A DNA stretch of 64,000 bases from Secundilactobacillus paracollinoides DSM 15502 = JCM 11969 (GCF_001311135.1 NZ_BBAG01000003.1:1-64000); one strand, 5' to 3'. Positions 27,928 to 40,993 are shown, numbered from the stretch's first letter. Notes: a model not told the origin generated them from the sequence alone. Numbers and translations are program-made.

Positions 27928-27961
27928 AAAAGGGCTCTCTGTGGTAGAGAGCCCTTTTTTC
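27928..27961. terminator. strong bidirectional terminator downstream of polC
   Basis: GGGCTCTCT-...-AGAGAGCCC with TTTTTT on the plus strand and TTTTT on the minus strand. For polC transcripts it lies beyond the family A array. Confidence 0.85.
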
Positions 27962-28049
27962 TAGGGTAGTTTGTTTGTAAGGCAAATCAGTTCTTCAGCT
28001 TTTTTGTTTGCGCAGCTTTTTTGTTTGCGCGTAGAAGCCAGTTCCACGA

Positions 28050-28493
28050 GTGAACCCATGTAACTGACTCTGACAAAAATGTCAAGATCAGGTTTTATGC
28101 CACATCGCTTTGTTGGCGACGCGCTTTCCTCTCACATTGCCGAAACCGTGTTCCGCAAAGTGAGAGGGCTCCTGTGTAAGCAACTCTGGTCAAAAAAGTC
28201 AGGACCGGACTTTTTTGCCTCATCGGTTTGTTGGCGACGCGCTTTTCTGTCACATTGCCGAAACGTGTTCCGGTCTCGGCACAGGGCTAACGTGTAACGG
28301 ACTCTGACAGAAATGCCAGTTCGGGCATTTCGGCTGCAATGTCTTGTAGTCGACGCGCTTTTCTGCCACATTGCCGAAACGTGTTCCGCAAGGCACGGGG
28401 CTAACGTGTAACGGACTCTGACCAAAAAGTCAGGCCCGGACTTTTTGGTCAGAGTCCGTTACACACCGCCCCTAAACCGCCTTGCTCCACACT
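28050..28493 (-). repeat. family A array after polC (one full hairpin, three partial units)
   Basis: The head AGAGTGTGGAGCAAGGCGG begins right at the polC stop codon. The main hairpin at 28406-28464 has perfect 26-nt arms and a 7-nt loop (CGGGCCT on the minus strand). Beyond it about three further units of roughly 110-130 bp repeat the right arm and the tail (GGAACACGTTTCGGCAATGT, then AGAAAAGCGCGTCG). Together with the terminator it fills the gap between polC and the rimP promoter. Confidence 0.85.
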
Positions 28494-31400
28494 CTACATC
28501 ATATCAAACAAACTCAACTGATTCTCATCCGGCAGTCCTTCAAGAACGCCATTTTCAGTCATAAAGTCGATCAAGGTCTTTGACACCTTGCCCCGTTTTG
28601 CTAAGTCTTCCTTTGACAAGAATGGCTTATCTTCACGGGCCGCAACGATCTGTTTCGCCACGTTCAACCCTAATCCTGGTGCCGCGTTGAACGGTGCTAT
28701 CAACGTGTCGCCGTCGATCAGCCACTGGTTGGCTTCTGACTTTTCAATATCGATCATCTTGAACTTGAAGCCGCGCTCCAGCATTTCGTTGGCCAGTTCC
28801 AAAACAGTCAGCAAATTCTTTTCCTTTGTGCTGGCGTCCATTCCCTGATCATTAATTTCCTTCATCCGTGCCTTAACGGATTCCTTGCCCCGTGACATGG
28901 CCACGACGTCGAAATCTTCGGCTCGAACTGAGAAATATGCAGAATAGTAGACCAGTGGGAAGTAAACCTTAAAGTAAGCGACCCGCAGCGCCATCAAATC
29001 GTAGGCTGCCGCATGGGCCCGCGGGAACATGTACTTGATCTTTAAACAAGAATCAATGTACCAGTCCGGCACGTTTGCTTCCCTCATTTTATCCTGCCAC
29101 TCGTCGGGAATCCCGCGGCCCTTCCGAACGTGCTCCATGATCTGGAACGCAATTTCAGAATCCATGCCCCAGTGAATCAAGTCGGTCATGATGTTATCAC
29201 GACAACCGATCACATTGGCGATGGTCGCCGTCCCATTTTTGATCAATTCTTCTGCATTTCCTAACCACACATCCGTCCCATGTGACAGGCCGGAAATCTG
29301 GAGGAGATCTGAGAAGTTTTGCGGGTGGGTGGCTTCAAGCATCCCCCGAACGAAACGGGTCCCGAATTCAGGCACACCAAACGTCCCGGTCTTAGACTGA
29401 ATCTGCTCCGGCGTGACACCAAGTGCTTCTGTCCCTGAGAACAGTGACATGACACCTGGATCATCCATTGGGATCGTGTACGGATCAACGCCGCTTAGAT
29501 CTTGCAGCATCCGCACCATCGTCGGATCATCATGTCCCAGAATATCAATTTTTAAAATGTTGTCATGGATCGAATGGAAATCAAAATGGGTCGTTTGCCA
29601 AGCCGCGTCCTGATCATCGGCTGGATACTGGATCGGCGTAAAGTCGTAAATGTCCATGTAATCTGGCACAACAATGATCCCAGCGGGATGTTGCCCCGTG
29701 GTCCGCTTTACACCGGTCGCGCCCTTAGCCAATCGGTCAATTTCAGCACCGCGCAAATGCTGTTCCGTATCCCGTTCATAAGCCTTCACATAACCGTAAG
29801 CCGTTTTATCGGCAACGGTCCCAATTGTGCCGGCCCGGTACACGTTCTTTTCCCCGAACAACACTTTAGTGTAGTTATGGGCAATTGGCTGGTAGTCCCC
29901 CGAGAAATTCAAATCAATATCAGGGACCTTGTTCCCGGTAAATCCCAAGAACGTTTCGAAAGGAATATCATGACCGTCGCCGATCATGAGCGTCCCACAT
30001 TCAGGACAATTCTTTTCAGGCAAATCAAATCCGGAACTGTACTCACCCTTCGTAAAGAACTCAGAATGCTGACAGTTAGGACAGCGGTAGTGTGGCGGCA
30101 ACGGATTGATTTCAGTGATTCCGGTCAGGGTCGCCACTAAACTAGACCCGACAGACCCACGAGACCCAACCAGGTACCCATCCTTGTTACTCTTGGCCAC
30201 CAGTCGTTGCGCAATCAGATAAATAACGGAGAACCCGTTACCAATGATACTCTTCAACTCACGGTCAAGACGGTGTTGAACCAGTTCTGGCAAGTCCTTA
30301 CTGTACCATTCGTGAGCTGTATTCATCGTCCGTTTCTGAATCTCGTCTTCAGCGCCTTCCATCCGCGGCGTGTACAGTTTATCTTTCAACGGGTGGACGT
30401 CCTGAATCTCATCGGCAATCTTATTGGAATTCGTAATGACAACTTCCTTGGCTTTTTCCTCGCCCAGGAACTTATAGTCTTCCAGCATTTCGTTGGTTGT
30501 CCGGAAATGCACATCCGGCAACTTCTGCCTGTTTAGTGGGTTGGCACCACCCTGAGAATTGATCAAAATGTGCCGATAAATGCCATCTTCTGGATTTAAG
30601 TAGTGCACATCACCGGTGACAACAACGGGTTTACCAAGTTCATCACCAAGTTTGACCATGTTCCCCAGGATTTCTTCTAGGTTGGTCCGATTTTGAATCA
30701 GGCCGCTGTCGATCAGTGGTTGATATGCCGCTTTAGGCTGCACTTCCAGGTAATCATAGAACTTGGCTTTTTCCTTTGCTTCGGCGTACCCCTTTTGCAT
30801 CATGGCGGTAAACACTTCACCAGAATCACAAGCTGAGCCGATCAGCAGGCCTTCGCGGTACTTTTCAAGTTGGCTGCGGGGAATCCGCGGGACCCGATAA
30901 AAGTACTCAACGTTAGACATGGAGACCAACCGGAACATGTTCTTTAAGCCGGCCTGTGTTTGGGCCAGCACAATGGCGTGTGACGGCCGTGCATGTTTAT
31001 AGGCGTCGTTTTCACTCATGTGTTCATTCAACTGGTCGTGATACTGGATCCCGTAGCGGTCTTCAGCATCAGTCAAGAAAAGATAATTCAAGTGACCAGT
31101 TGATTCCGCATCATCAACAGCCCGGTGATGGTGTTCCAAAACAACATGGAACTTTTTAGCCAGCGTGTTTAACCGGTACCCCTTCAAATTCGGGTATAAG
31201 AACCGCGCCAACGTCAAGGTATCGATAATGGGATTCGTGACTGGCGGCATATCGTACCGTGCATAGCCAGCGTTCATAAACCCGATATCGAAAGTGACGT
31301 TATGGCCAACGATAATTGCGTCGCCATAAAACTCACGGAATAGTTCGAAGACTTCTTTTTCAGACTTCGACCCGTGCACCATGTCATCGGTAATACTCGT

Positions 31401-32825
31401 TAGATCAGTGGTGAAATCAGACAGATGGAACCCAGGATCAATGAATTCCTCAAACTGGTCAATGACTTCCTTTCCCTGCATCTTCACGGCAGAGAGTTCA
31501 ATGACCTTGTCATAAATGGCTGACAGCCCAGTGGTTTCCACGTCAAAGACAACGTAGGTCGCACCCTTCAACTCGCGGTGGTCGCTATTGTACCCAATCG
31601 GCACGCCATCATCCACAAGGTTAGCTTCAACACCGTAAATCATTTTGACGCCGGCTGATTCACTAGCATGATAGGCTTCTGGAAAGCCCTGGACGCCAGA
31701 GTGGTCAGTAATGGCGATTGCTTTTTGACCCCATTTTTTTGCCTGGTTCACATAGTCGGTAATGGAATTGGTTGCATCCATCGTGCTCATCGCCGTATGG
31801 AGGTGCAATTCGACCCGTTTTTCACCCTCCGGCGCCGTGTCTTGGCGACTTGGCACCTTCACTTGGTTGATATCATAGGCGTTCATAACCAGGTCGCGCA
31901 TGAAGTTGTCTTCTTGAACACCCCCGCGAACCTTGATCCAATCGCCTTCATTTAAGCCGTTAAACTGAGCCTCGTCACTCTCGTCTCGCGAAAATTTCTT
32001 GATGGCGATCGATGACGTGTAGTCGGTGATTTCTAGAATCATCAATTTTCGGCCAGAGCGCAGGTCACGCACTTCCTTATTGAACACGTACCCTTGCACA
32101 ATAACCGACTTTTCTTCTTCTTGAATATCGATCAGTTTGGTTGGGTCTTCATCAGGCTTGATCTTTCGGCCAATAACCGTTGGCCCCTCAGCGATATTCT
32201 CACTGGCGTTCTTTTCACGTTTTTCATTCGCTTTTTTAATCGCAGCAACCGCTTTTTGAGCCAGTTCAGCATCCGACTGAGCGCGTTGCTGCTTAAATTC
32301 TTGAATCTTTTGTTGAGAAGCAGTTTCGTCCACCATCGTGTGGATGGAAAACTGTGGAAAACCGTATTGCTGGTACTGCGTTTCGATTGGCCCCAGCGCC
32401 TGATTCACGAGGAAGTTTTTGACGACTTCATTTTCGGACATAAAAATAGCCCGACCATCATCCATCGTCGGCACTTGTTTGTGACACAGCTCCTGAACCA
32501 GTGGGGAATGCAGGTCACTATGCTGAACGACCCATTCCCAGTAATCGCCGAGCAAGCGATCATTGAGGTCTTGCTGGTCTGTTTGAATACTAAAATCTAC
32601 CCGCGCGATTTGCTTAAACGCGGTATTTAATTGAGATTGAAACGTCAAGAATGTTTCAAAGGGTAAAATTTGGGGCAGCTTGAAGTCAAAGTGCCACCGT
32701 TTTGATTTTTCGTGAATCGTTAATTTTTCGAGTTGAGCCCCCGCAAAATATGGCTGATCCGCTTCATCACTTAACTGCAGCTGTTGCAGTAACTTTGCAA
32801 ACAACTGCTGATGATCCAACGCCAT
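28494..32825 (-). CDS. polC: DNA polymerase III PolC-type alpha subunit
   Basis: A 1443-residue replicative polymerase of low-GC Gram-positives, intact. N-terminal domain, OB domain (about 230-330), split PHP domain ([14 protein letters not shown] at about 340), inserted 3'-5' exonuclease ([11 protein letters not shown] at about 425, with HNVTFDIGF), a zinc-binding pair CPNC/CPEC around 925-960, palm residues [10 protein letters not shown], and the C-terminal fingers. RBS AAGGAGG. Transcribed after proS but separated by a terminator. The TAG stop opens a family A repeat. Confidence 0.98.
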   Translation of the reverse strand: MALDHQQLFAKLLQQLQLSDEADQPYFAGAQLEKLTIHEKSKRWHFDFKLPQILPFETFLTFQSQLNTAFKQIARVDFSIQTDQQDLNDRLLGDYWEWVVQHSDLHSPLVQELCHKQVPTMDDGRAIFMSENEVVKNFLVNQALGPIETQYQQYGFPQFSIHTMVDETASQQKIQEFKQQRAQSDAELAQKAVAAIKKANEKREKNASENIAEGPTVIGRKIKPDEDPTKLIDIQEEEKSVIVQGYVFNKEVRDLRSGRKLMILEITDYTSSIAIKKFSRDESDEAQFNGLNEGDWIKVRGGVQEDNFMRDLVMNAYDINQVKVPSRQDTAPEGEKRVELHLHTAMSTMDATNSITDYVNQAKKWGQKAIAITDHSGVQGFPEAYHASESAGVKMIYGVEANLVDDGVPIGYNSDHRELKGATYVVFDVETTGLSAIYDKVIELSAVKMQGKEVIDQFEEFIDPGFHLSDFTTDLTSITDDMVHGSKSEKEVFELFREFYGDAIIVGHNVTFDIGFMNAGYARYDMPPVTNPIIDTLTLARFLYPNLKGYRLNTLAKKFHVVLEHHHRAVDDAESTGHLNYLFLTDAEDRYGIQYHDQLNEHMSENDAYKHARPSHAIVLAQTQAGLKNMFRLVSMSNVEYFYRVPRIPRSQLEKYREGLLIGSACDSGEVFTAMMQKGYAEAKEKAKFYDYLEVQPKAAYQPLIDSGLIQNRTNLEEILGNMVKLGDELGKPVVVTGDVHYLNPEDGIYRHILINSQGGANPLNRQKLPDVHFRTTNEMLEDYKFLGEEKAKEVVITNSNKIADEIQDVHPLKDKLYTPRMEGAEDEIQKRTMNTAHEWYSKDLPELVQHRLDRELKSIIGNGFSVIYLIAQRLVAKSNKDGYLVGSRGSVGSSLVATLTGITEINPLPPHYRCPNCQHSEFFTKGEYSSGFDLPEKNCPECGTLMIGDGHDIPFETFLGFTGNKVPDIDLNFSGDYQPIAHNYTKVLFGEKNVYRAGTIGTVADKTAYGYVKAYERDTEQHLRGAEIDRLAKGATGVKRTTGQHPAGIIVVPDYMDIYDFTPIQYPADDQDAAWQTTHFDFHSIHDNILKIDILGHDDPTMVRMLQDLSGVDPYTIPMDDPGVMSLFSGTEALGVTPEQIQSKTGTFGVPEFGTRFVRGMLEATHPQNFSDLLQISGLSHGTDVWLGNAEELIKNGTATIANVIGCRDNIMTDLIHWGMDSEIAFQIMEHVRKGRGIPDEWQDKMREANVPDWYIDSCLKIKYMFPRAHAAAYDLMALRVAYFKVYFPLVYYSAYFSVRAEDFDVVAMSRGKESVKARMKEINDQGMDASTKEKNLLTVLELANEMLERGFKFKMIDIEKSEANQWLIDGDTLIAPFNAAPGLGLNVAKQIVAAREDKPFLSKEDLAKRGKVSKTLIDFMTENGVLEGLPDENQLSLFDMM

Positions 32826-32865
32826 ATTAATTCCTCCTTCTCACTTGCCAATTAGTGGTAAAGAA

Positions 32866-32912
32866 AGCCCGGAGACAAAACACGGTGTTTTGTTTTCGGG
32901 CTATTTTTTACC
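32866..32912. terminator. terminator between proS and polC
   Basis: GCCCG-AAACAAAACAC pairs with GTTTTGT-CGGGC; TTTTTT on the plus strand, TTTCTTT on the minus. Confidence 0.75.
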
Positions 32913-33001
32913 GTCATAAACGATTATTAGTTTAACACATTTTTGAGGTTGGTAACGCAATTTGACTGTCGCTTAACATGAAGCACGATTTAATTGACAC
33001 A

Positions 33002-34747
<1,746 letters not shown>

Positions 34748-34755
34748 TTAGTTAT

Positions 34756-36029
34756 TTACCTAATAAAGTAACGTTCAATATCGTTCCAGGTGACAAGCAC
34801 CATTAAAATCACGAGAAAGACGACCCCCACCAGTGTAATGCCTGTTTCAACACTTTCTGGCAATGGTTTACGCCGAATTCCTTCGATGACATTCAATAGT
34901 ATTTTACCACCATCCAGCGCTGGAATTGGCAGTAAATTCACAATTCCAAGGTTAAGCGACAGGAAGGCTAGGAAGTTTAACACCCCTGCAATACCCTCAG
35001 ACGCTGCTGTTGACGTCGTCGCAAAGATGGCAACCGGCCCACCCAAATCGTTTAGACTGAAGTGACCCGAAACCATTGACCAGATTGCCCCGATCAACCG
35101 CTTGGTCATATCCCAAGTCTGGGTAAATCCGGAGAGCAGCATTGCGCCGATTGCATGGTTATGATACTGCGTAATGCCGATCTGGCCCACGGTCTTCTTT
35201 TGCACCGTTTCGGCCTTTGGCGTTAACGTCACTTGTTTAGTGGCATCGTCGCGTTTGATGGTCAGCGTGGTCTTCTTATTGGCCCGCTTTTGAATCTGTG
35301 TTGCCAGGCCGTCCCAAGTTTTAACCTTGGTCCCGTTAACTGCTGTGATGTAATCGCCGTTTTTGATGCCAGCATCACGGGCGATCGTAACCCCCGATGA
35401 CGTCGGATCGATTCGGTTATTATTACTGGTCACGCCACCCACAACAAAGGTCAAAATGGTGTAGACAATGATGGCCAGAATAAAGTTGTTCATTGGGCCC
35501 GCAAAGTTGGTCATCAACCGGTGACCAAGCTGTCAGACTGAAATTGCACATCCGTTGGCGCAATGCGGACTTCGGTCCCGTCCGATTCAATGATCGTGGC
35601 ATCGTGCGCCACCGCGTACCGTTTTGTTTCAGACTCGTCGCCATTTTCGTACCCTTCGATCCAGAGGTCGTGCTCTAGATCCGTTGCAGTGACCTGCATT
35701 GGGATCCCATTGAACAGGGTCGTCTTCTTACTAGTATTGATCCGGGTCACCTTATCCTGGTCGCCCACAAATAGGCTAACCGGCGTCCCCGGTTTTAATT
35801 CATCTTCGTCATCCTCACCACCGGCCATCCGAACGTACCCGCCGACTGGTAAAAGTCGAATGGTGTACGTTGTTTCGGCAGTCCGGTAGTTAAACAATTT
35901 CGGGCCCATCCCAATGGAAAATTCGCGCACCAGAATGCCCGCCCGTTTTGCAAAGTAAAAATGACCAAACTCATGGATGAACACAATGACCCCAAAGACG
36001 ATAATAAATGTAATGATGGTCGTTAGCAC
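34756..36029 (-). CDS. rseP: RIP-type intramembrane zinc metalloprotease RseP/RasP (frameshift)
   Basis: A site-2 protease that cleaves membrane anti-sigma factors and leftover signal peptides within the membrane. HEFGH ([15 protein letters not shown]) in the first helix holds zinc; the second site is [10 protein letters not shown] near the C-terminus; a PDZ domain ([19 protein letters not shown]) lies between. A CCC run read as CC near 35516 splits it. About 424 residues. Lies between cdsA and proS. Confidence 0.94.
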
Positions 36030-36068
36030 AAGCGTCGATCCTTCCGTGTTAGTTTTGGGTGCCTACTC

Positions 36069-36857
36069 TTAAATAAACGCCAGCAGATGTAGTGCTGGTA
36101 AGACAAGTAATAAACTGTCGAACCGGTCGAGGATCCCACCATGTCCAGGTAGGATCTTTCCGGAATCTTTCACACCGTAATACCGTTTCAAAGCAGATTC
36201 AACAAGGTCACCAATTTGGCCGATGATCGACAGTACCAGAATCAGTAACAGCGTCACTGGGAAGCTAAAGTTGCCGACTGGGTAAAAGTAACAGTAAATG
36301 CCAACGATAATGACCGCAACAACGGTTCCGCCGATCGACCCTTCCCAAGTCTTGTTCGGACTGATATTAGGTGCCAGTTTATGACGGCCCAATTTCCGCC
36401 CGATCATGTATGCCCCGGAATCGGTGATCCAAACGATCAGCAACGCAAACAGCAGCATGGTAAAGCTGACCGCCCGAGCTTCAATAAAGAAGTGAAACCC
36501 ATAACCGATGTAAAGCACACCCAGGGTTAAAACCGCTGCATCGTCAAATGAAAACCGGTTGCGTGAAAAGACCGTGTACATCAGCATTAATACGACCAGA
36601 AAATAGACGATAAATGACGTTTCAATATTTTTTGAAATCAATTGCCGCCAAAAGTCTGGCAGAATAACAACTAATATCGCTAATCCTGACAGAACCGCTT
36701 CCCAGGACACAATTAACTTATTCCGCATTACTAACAGCTCAGATAGCGCGATCAATCCCAATACTGCGGCGGCAATATCCACCCAAATACCGCCCGCAAT
36801 AATGATTGGGATAAATATGATCAACGCAACCACGGCTGTGATCACCCGTTGTCTCAT
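36069..36857 (-). CDS. cdsA: phosphatidate cytidylyltransferase
   Basis: About 262 residues with seven to eight membrane helices; makes CDP-diacylglycerol from CTP and phosphatidate, the branch point of phospholipid synthesis. Signature SALKRYYGVKDSGKILPGHG followed by GILDRFDSL near the C-terminus; SPNKTWEGSIGG is another family block. ATG 36857 is preferred over 36878 because AAGGGG is 9 nt upstream. Between uppS and rseP in an envelope-synthesis operon. Confidence 0.95.
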   Translation of the reverse strand: MRQRVITAVVALIIFIPIIIAGGIWVDIAAAVLGLIALSELLVMRNKLIVSWEAVLSGLAILVVILPDFWRQLISKNIETSFIVYFLVVLMLMYTVFSRNRFSFDDAAVLTLGVLYIGYGFHFFIEARAVSFTMLLFALLIVWITDSGAYMIGRKLGRHKLAPNISPNKTWEGSIGGTVVAVIIVGIYCYFYPVGNFSFPVTLLLILVLSIIGQIGDLVESALKRYYGVKDSGKILPGHGGILDRFDSLLLVLPALHLLAFI

Positions 36858-36880
36858 AACTACTAACCCCTTTTTCAAAA

Positions 36881-37660
36881 TTACTTATTTTTTAACCCAC
36901 CAAACCGGCGTTTCCGATGTTGGTACGTGTAGACTGCCTCTTGCAGCAGTTCTGGTGTGAATTCTGGCCAGTGCGGCGTCATAAAGACAAATTCACTGTA
37001 CGCCATCTGCCACAACAAAAAGTTCGATATCCGCTCTTCACCTGATGTCCGAATGATCAGGTCAGGATCGGCATACTCGCCTAAACTGGCAGTCATCAAA
37101 TGTTGACTGATCATGTCATCAGTAATGTCGTCTGGCTTAAGCTGTCCAGCCGCCACTTCCTTAGCAATGTCAGTCATCGCCGTGGTGATTTCAGCGCGAC
37201 TGCCATAGTTCAACGCAAAGTTCAGCACCATTCCAGTACAGTCCTTCGTATCAGCCATGGCGTCATAGACCGCCTTTTGCGTTTGTTTCGGCAATTGATC
37301 GAGATAGCCCATCACATTGACCCGGACATTGTTCTTGATCAGATCCGGCACAAACGTATCGAAAAAGTCGACTGGGAACTTCATGAGATAGTTGACCTCA
37401 TCTTCAGGCCGCTTCCAGTTCTCTGTCGAAAAGGCGTACAGTGTCAGGACCTTAACACCGAGATCACTCGCCGCAATGGTGATGGTCTTGACCGTGTCCA
37501 TGCCCTGTTTATGCCCAGCAACTCGCGGTAAATGTCGCTTTTGCGCCCACCGACCGTTACCATCCATAATGATGGCAATGTGTGCCGGAATATTATTGGG
37601 ATCAAGTACCAGCTCGTCAGGCGAACTCGGCACCGCATCTTTTTTTAACCATGAAAACAC
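36881..37660 (-). CDS. uppS: undecaprenyl diphosphate synthase (cis-prenyltransferase)
   Basis: About 259 residues; condenses isopentenyl diphosphate onto farnesyl diphosphate to form the C55 carrier lipid of wall synthesis. [13 protein letters not shown] holds the catalytic Asp and phosphate-binding Arg; [11 protein letters not shown] and [20 protein letters not shown] are the other family blocks. The start is GTG 37660 (GGAGGTG 5-7 nt upstream), not the longer open frame. Its isoprenoid precursors would come from the mevalonate route (mvaS at 51.8 kb). Confidence 0.95.
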   Translation of the reverse strand: MFSWLKKDAVPSSPDELVLDPNNIPAHIAIIMDGNGRWAQKRHLPRVAGHKQGMDTVKTITIAASDLGVKVLTLYAFSTENWKRPEDEVNYLMKFPVDFFDTFVPDLIKNNVRVNVMGYLDQLPKQTQKAVYDAMADTKDCTGMVLNFALNYGSRAEITTAMTDIAKEVAAGQLKPDDITDDMISQHLMTASLGEYADPDLIIRTSGEERISNFLLWQMAYSEFVFMTPHWPEFTPELLQEAVYTYQHRKRRFGGLKNK

Positions 37661-37701
37661 AATGGCACCTCCATAATCGTTATCCAAAATCTTATCATAC
37701 C

Positions 37702-37733
37702 AAAAAACAGAGTTGGCGACTATTCCAACTCTG
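37702..37733 (-). terminator. terminator between the 37770 gene and uppS
   Basis: CAGAGTTGG pairs with CCAACTCTG around eight bases; minus strand continues TTTTTTGG. Confidence 0.8.
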
Positions 37734-37769
37734 TCTGAACGATGATATTTAACAGAATTTAAAACAAGC

Positions 37770-38180
37770 TTACTGAAGTAATCGCCATTCACCACGGTTG
37801 GCATCCGATAATGTGTTGAAGTATTGCAGTAACTTGTTTGCATCATCAGGAGATTGGTTACCCAACATGTTTAACCCTTTCCCAGTTGGAATGGGTTCGC
37901 TTAGATCCGTAATATCACTCTCATTTTCAATGGTTGCTTGAGAAAAGGCAACGATCCAGTCGTCTTCAATCAATTGGGTGACGATAAAGAATAGATTAAA
38001 GTCATCGGCAACATAGGCGGGCTGTGCATAAACGCCCTCTTCGATCTGTTGTAATTCGTTACCGTCGTAGTTCAAAATAGCCAGGTTTTCAGCATTAACT
38101 TCTTGGTTCAGCTTAAAGACCATTTTTTCAAACTCGGGGGTGCCAGGCGTTAATTCAACGGTTTCATCGTCTTGTGCCAT
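37770..38180 (-). CDS. acidic protein of unknown function between frr and uppS
   Basis: A 136-residue soluble, acidic protein ([17 protein letters not shown]...). No membrane segment or known motif; alternation of strands and helices ([33 protein letters not shown]) suggests a small alpha/beta fold, perhaps of the immunity/SUKH or stress-response kind, but that is a guess. It starts 30 bp after frr and ends before a terminator, so it is probably cotranscribed with pyrH-frr. In most relatives uppS follows frr directly. Confidence 0.75.
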   Translation of the reverse strand: MAQDDETVELTPGTPEFEKMVFKLNQEVNAENLAILNYDGNELQQIEEGVYAQPAYVADDFNLFFIVTQLIEDDWIVAFSQATIENESDITDLSEPIPTGKGLNMLGNQSPDDANKLLQYFNTLSDANRGEWRLLQ

Positions 38181-38210
38181 TTAATAATCCCTTCCTTTTT
38201 AACTTCCAGA

Positions 38211-38768
38211 CTAGCCGGAAATGATTTCAGTTTCTTTTTCATCGGTCAACTTATCAATGCCCTTAATGGCATCGTCAGTCACCTTTTGAACTTGTTTTTC
38301 AAGGTCATGCTGGTCGTCATCAGTGAAATCGCCATTCTTGTGACCCTTCTTGACGGCGTCCATAGCTTCACGCCGAACGTTACGAACCGCAACCTTACCC
38401 GTTTCAGCCACCGCACGAACCTGCTTTGCAAGTTCTTGACGGCGTTCTTCAGTGAGTTGTGGGACAACGAGCCGAATGGCAGTTCCGTCATTGGCAGGCG
38501 TAATGCCCAAGTCAGATTCCATGATGCCCTTTTCAACATCTTGTAAGGACGACTTATCAAACGGCGTGACCATGATGACCCGTGGTTCCGGCGTCGTAAT
38601 CGAAGCCACCTGGTTGATTGGTGTATCGACACCATAATACTGCACAGTGACCCGGCTCAATAAACTGGCGTTAGCGCGACCGGCACGAATTGTCCCGAAT
38701 TCACGACTCAACGCTTGTTCAGCCTTTTGCATTTTTTCTTTTGCTTCATCAATAATTGGTTGTGCCAA
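38211..38768 (-). CDS. frr: ribosome recycling factor
   Basis: A 185-residue tRNA-shaped protein that with EF-G splits post-termination ribosomes. Typical blocks: [40 protein letters not shown] and [18 protein letters not shown]; the three-helix bundle and small beta domain are complete. Starts 2 bp after pyrH, so the two are coupled. Confidence 0.97.
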   Translation of the reverse strand: MAQPIIDEAKEKMQKAEQALSREFGTIRAGRANASLLSRVTVQYYGVDTPINQVASITTPEPRVIMVTPFDKSSLQDVEKGIMESDLGITPANDGTAIRLVVPQLTEERRQELAKQVRAVAETGKVAVRNVRREAMDAVKKGHKNGDFTDDDQHDLEKQVQKVTDDAIKGIDKLTDEKETEIISG

Positions 38769-38770
38769 AA

Positions 38771-39493
38771 CTATTTCCCCCTTACAGTCGTTCCGATTTG
38801 TTCACCTAAAACGACCTTCTTTATGTTACCTGGTTGGTTTAAGTTAAAGACTTCCAGCGGAATATCGTTGTCCATTGACAGCGTGCTGGCAGTTGAATCC
38901 ATGACGTGCAGGCCCTTGTTGATGATATCCATCTGGGTCAGATGATCATACTTCACCGCGTTGACATCAACGTTCGGATCAGCTGAGTAGACGCCATCAA
39001 CACCGTTTTTCGCCATTAAAATAGCATCGGCATTGATTTCAGCAGCCCGCAAGGCAGCCGTTGTATCCGTCGAGAAGTATGGACTTCCAGTGCCACCGGC
39101 AAAGATGACGACCCGATTCTTTTCAAGGTGCCGAATTGCCTTACGACGAATGTAAGGTTCAGCAATCTCCCGCATCTCAATTGACGTCTGGACACGAGTA
39201 GGAACATCCAATGACTCCAGATTATCCTGTAAGGCCAGGGCGTTCATGATGGTCGCTAGCATCCCAATGTAGTCCGCCTGGGCACGTTCCATTCCCATTT
39301 GGGCACCGGATTCGCCGCGCCACATGTTTCCGCCGCCGACAACGATCCCAATCTGAAGACTGAGTTCGTAGACATCCTTCACTTCTTTGGCAACCGTTTT
39401 GATGACCGGTGGGTGAATGCCAAACCCTTGATCACCTGCTAAGGCTTCACCGCTAAGTTTCAGGATAATTCGCTTATATTTTAAGTCCGTCAT
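38771..39493 (-). CDS. pyrH: UMP kinase
   Basis: A 240-residue hexameric amino-acid-kinase-fold enzyme phosphorylating UMP to UDP, usually activated by GTP and inhibited by [13 protein letters not shown] (residues 12-21), [10 protein letters not shown] and [13 protein letters not shown] are the nucleotide and UMP sites. Intact. Cotranscribed with frr. The 520 bp between tsf and pyrH contain a solitary family B module. Confidence 0.97.
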   Translation of the reverse strand: MTDLKYKRIILKLSGEALAGDQGFGIHPPVIKTVAKEVKDVYELSLQIGIVVGGGNMWRGESGAQMGMERAQADYIGMLATIMNALALQDNLESLDVPTRVQTSIEMREIAEPYIRRKAIRHLEKNRVVIFAGGTGSPYFSTDTTAALRAAEINADAILMAKNGVDGVYSADPNVDVNAVKYDHLTQMDIINKGLHVMDSTASTLSMDNDIPLEVFNLNQPGNIKKVVLGEQIGTTVRGK

Positions 39494-39635
39494 GATGGTC
39501 CTCCTATTAGCTTGTCTGTGTTTGATTTTATCATAATTAGCAATAATTCGATACCGGTAATCCGGTTAAACTACAATAAAGCTTGACCTTTTTCGAATTA
39601 AGTCGGATCCCAATTAGATTTGTTTAGTTATCTAA

Positions 39636-39808
39636 TGCCGTTCCGTTCCACTAGTCGGCCCTGCAGGCTGAAGTGGGGTCGCTCCGGAGCTAACTTTTGC
39701 ATGCAAAGTGGATCTCCTACGTCTCCCGCTAGCGTAACCGACCTAAGAACGGTCGCTAACGCTAGCCGACACTACAGCCTGCAATGCCGACTAGTTCCAC
39801 TGCACTAC
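39636..39808 (+). repeat. solitary family B structured module between pyrH and tsf
   Basis: A single module without the inverted partner: outer arms CTAGTCGGCCCTGCAGGCTG and CAGCCTGCAATGCCGACTAG pair over a long stretch; palindromic hairpin ACTTTTGCATGCAAAGT; linker GGATCTCCTACGTCTCCCG; 39-nt hairpin at 39728-39766 with stem GCTAGCGT/ACGCTAGC around AACCGACC and GGTCGCTA. The rest of 39494-40015 shows no gene. Confidence 0.8.
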
Positions 39809-39965
39809 TTTGTGGTATCTCCCTGGATTGCGGCATTGTATTTCTAGTGACATCCTATTTTAAAATTAATCACATTACTCAATCACAAGTGAGTCAACAT
39901 TATTCCAAAACTGTCATCCTAAGCATTTTGCAAATTCAGCCACGCAATCATTCTCTACACACGAA

Positions 39966-39997
39966 AAGAGACTGGGAAATCTACATTCCCCAGTCCC
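39966..39997 (-). terminator. terminator of rpsB-tsf
   Basis: GACTGGGGAA pairs with TTCCCAGTC; minus strand continues TCTTTTCG. Confidence 0.7.
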
Positions 39998-40015
39998 CCG
40001 TAATCATGATTAAAA

Positions 40016-40897
40016 TTAACCGTTAATTTGGCTGTTCACTTCGTCTTCGAAGTTTTCAACCTTCTTTTCGATTCCTTCGCCAACTTCGTAACGGACAAAC
40101 TTCTTGAGCTTGCCACCCTTTGAAGCAACGTATTGGCTAACAGTTTGGTCAGAATCCATAACGAATTCTTGGTCAGCTAAACTAATTTCTGACAAGAACT
40201 TACGTAACCGACCTTCGACCATCTTTTCAACGATCTTTTCAGGCTTACCTTCGTTCAAGGCTTCCTTCTTCAAAACTTCGCGTTCGTGGTCCAAACGTTC
40301 TGCAGGAATCTCGTCGCGTGAAACGAATTCAGGGTTAACGGCTGCAACGTGCATTGCAACGTTCTTAGCAACTGATTCGTCAGCTCCTTCGAGTTCAACC
40401 AAGGCAGCGATTTGGCCGCCGTTATGCAGGTAGGCACCAAAGACATCGCCATCGGCCTTTTCCAAAACAGTGAACCGACGTAACGTGGTCTTTTCAGAAG
40501 TAACTTGGGTCTGTTCAACGATCAAATCGTTGATTGATTGACCCTTGTCGTTGGTCAATGCCATTGCGGCATCCAAGTCAGCTGGCTTGTTAGCAGCAAT
40601 CAAATCAGTGATCGTGTTAACCAAGTTCTTGAAACGGTCGTTGGTTGCCACGAAGTCAGTTTCTGAGTTAATTTCAGTAATGGCAGCAACGTTGCCATCA
40701 ACGGTAATGTGAGCTAAACCGTTAGCAGCCACGTTACCACTCTTCTTTTCAGCCTTGGCAATCCCCTTTTCACGCAGGAAGTCGACAGCCTTGTCCATGT
40801 CACCATCAGTCGCTACCAAGGCCTTCTTAGCGTCCATCATACCAACGCTGGTCTTGTCACGAAGTTCTTTAACTAATTTTGCAGTAATGCTTGCCAT
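40016..40897 (-). CDS. tsf: elongation factor Ts
   Basis: A 293-residue guanine nucleotide exchange factor for EF-Tu. N-terminal UBA-like domain with [20 protein letters not shown], the [13 protein letters not shown] motif of the core contacting EF-Tu, coiled-coil and C-terminal module. Intact. Downstream of rpsB, with a hairpin between that could attenuate readthrough. Confidence 0.97.
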   Translation of the reverse strand: MASITAKLVKELRDKTSVGMMDAKKALVATDGDMDKAVDFLREKGIAKAEKKSGNVAANGLAHITVDGNVAAITEINSETDFVATNDRFKNLVNTITDLIAANKPADLDAAMALTNDKGQSINDLIVEQTQVTSEKTTLRRFTVLEKADGDVFGAYLHNGGQIAALVELEGADESVAKNVAMHVAAVNPEFVSRDEIPAERLDHEREVLKKEALNEGKPEKIVEKMVEGRLRKFLSEISLADQEFVMDSDQTVSQYVASKGGKLKKFVRYEVGEGIEKKVENFEDEVNSQING

Positions 40898-40940
40898 TTA
40901 ATTGGCCTCCTTATAAATACTGGATCATTTCAACACAATA

Positions 40941-40993
40941 AAAGGCTGACAGAAAATATCAGGCCGCGTGGGTCCACATTTTTCAGCCAGCCT
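40941..40993 (-). terminator. intercistronic hairpin between rpsB and tsf
   Basis: Minus strand AGGCTG...CAGCCT closes a GC-rich loop and is followed by TTTTATTG. Probably a partial terminator or processing site that sets the S2:EF-Ts ratio. Confidence 0.55.

Noticed and set aside
27928-27961. Family A hairpin
   Set aside because: It is a simple GC hairpin with T runs on both sides and lacks the A head, loop and tail; annotated as a terminator.
28050-28496. CRISPR array
   Set aside because: The repeats are 110-130 bp units of family A, with long inverted arms and no regular short spacers; no cas genes are present.
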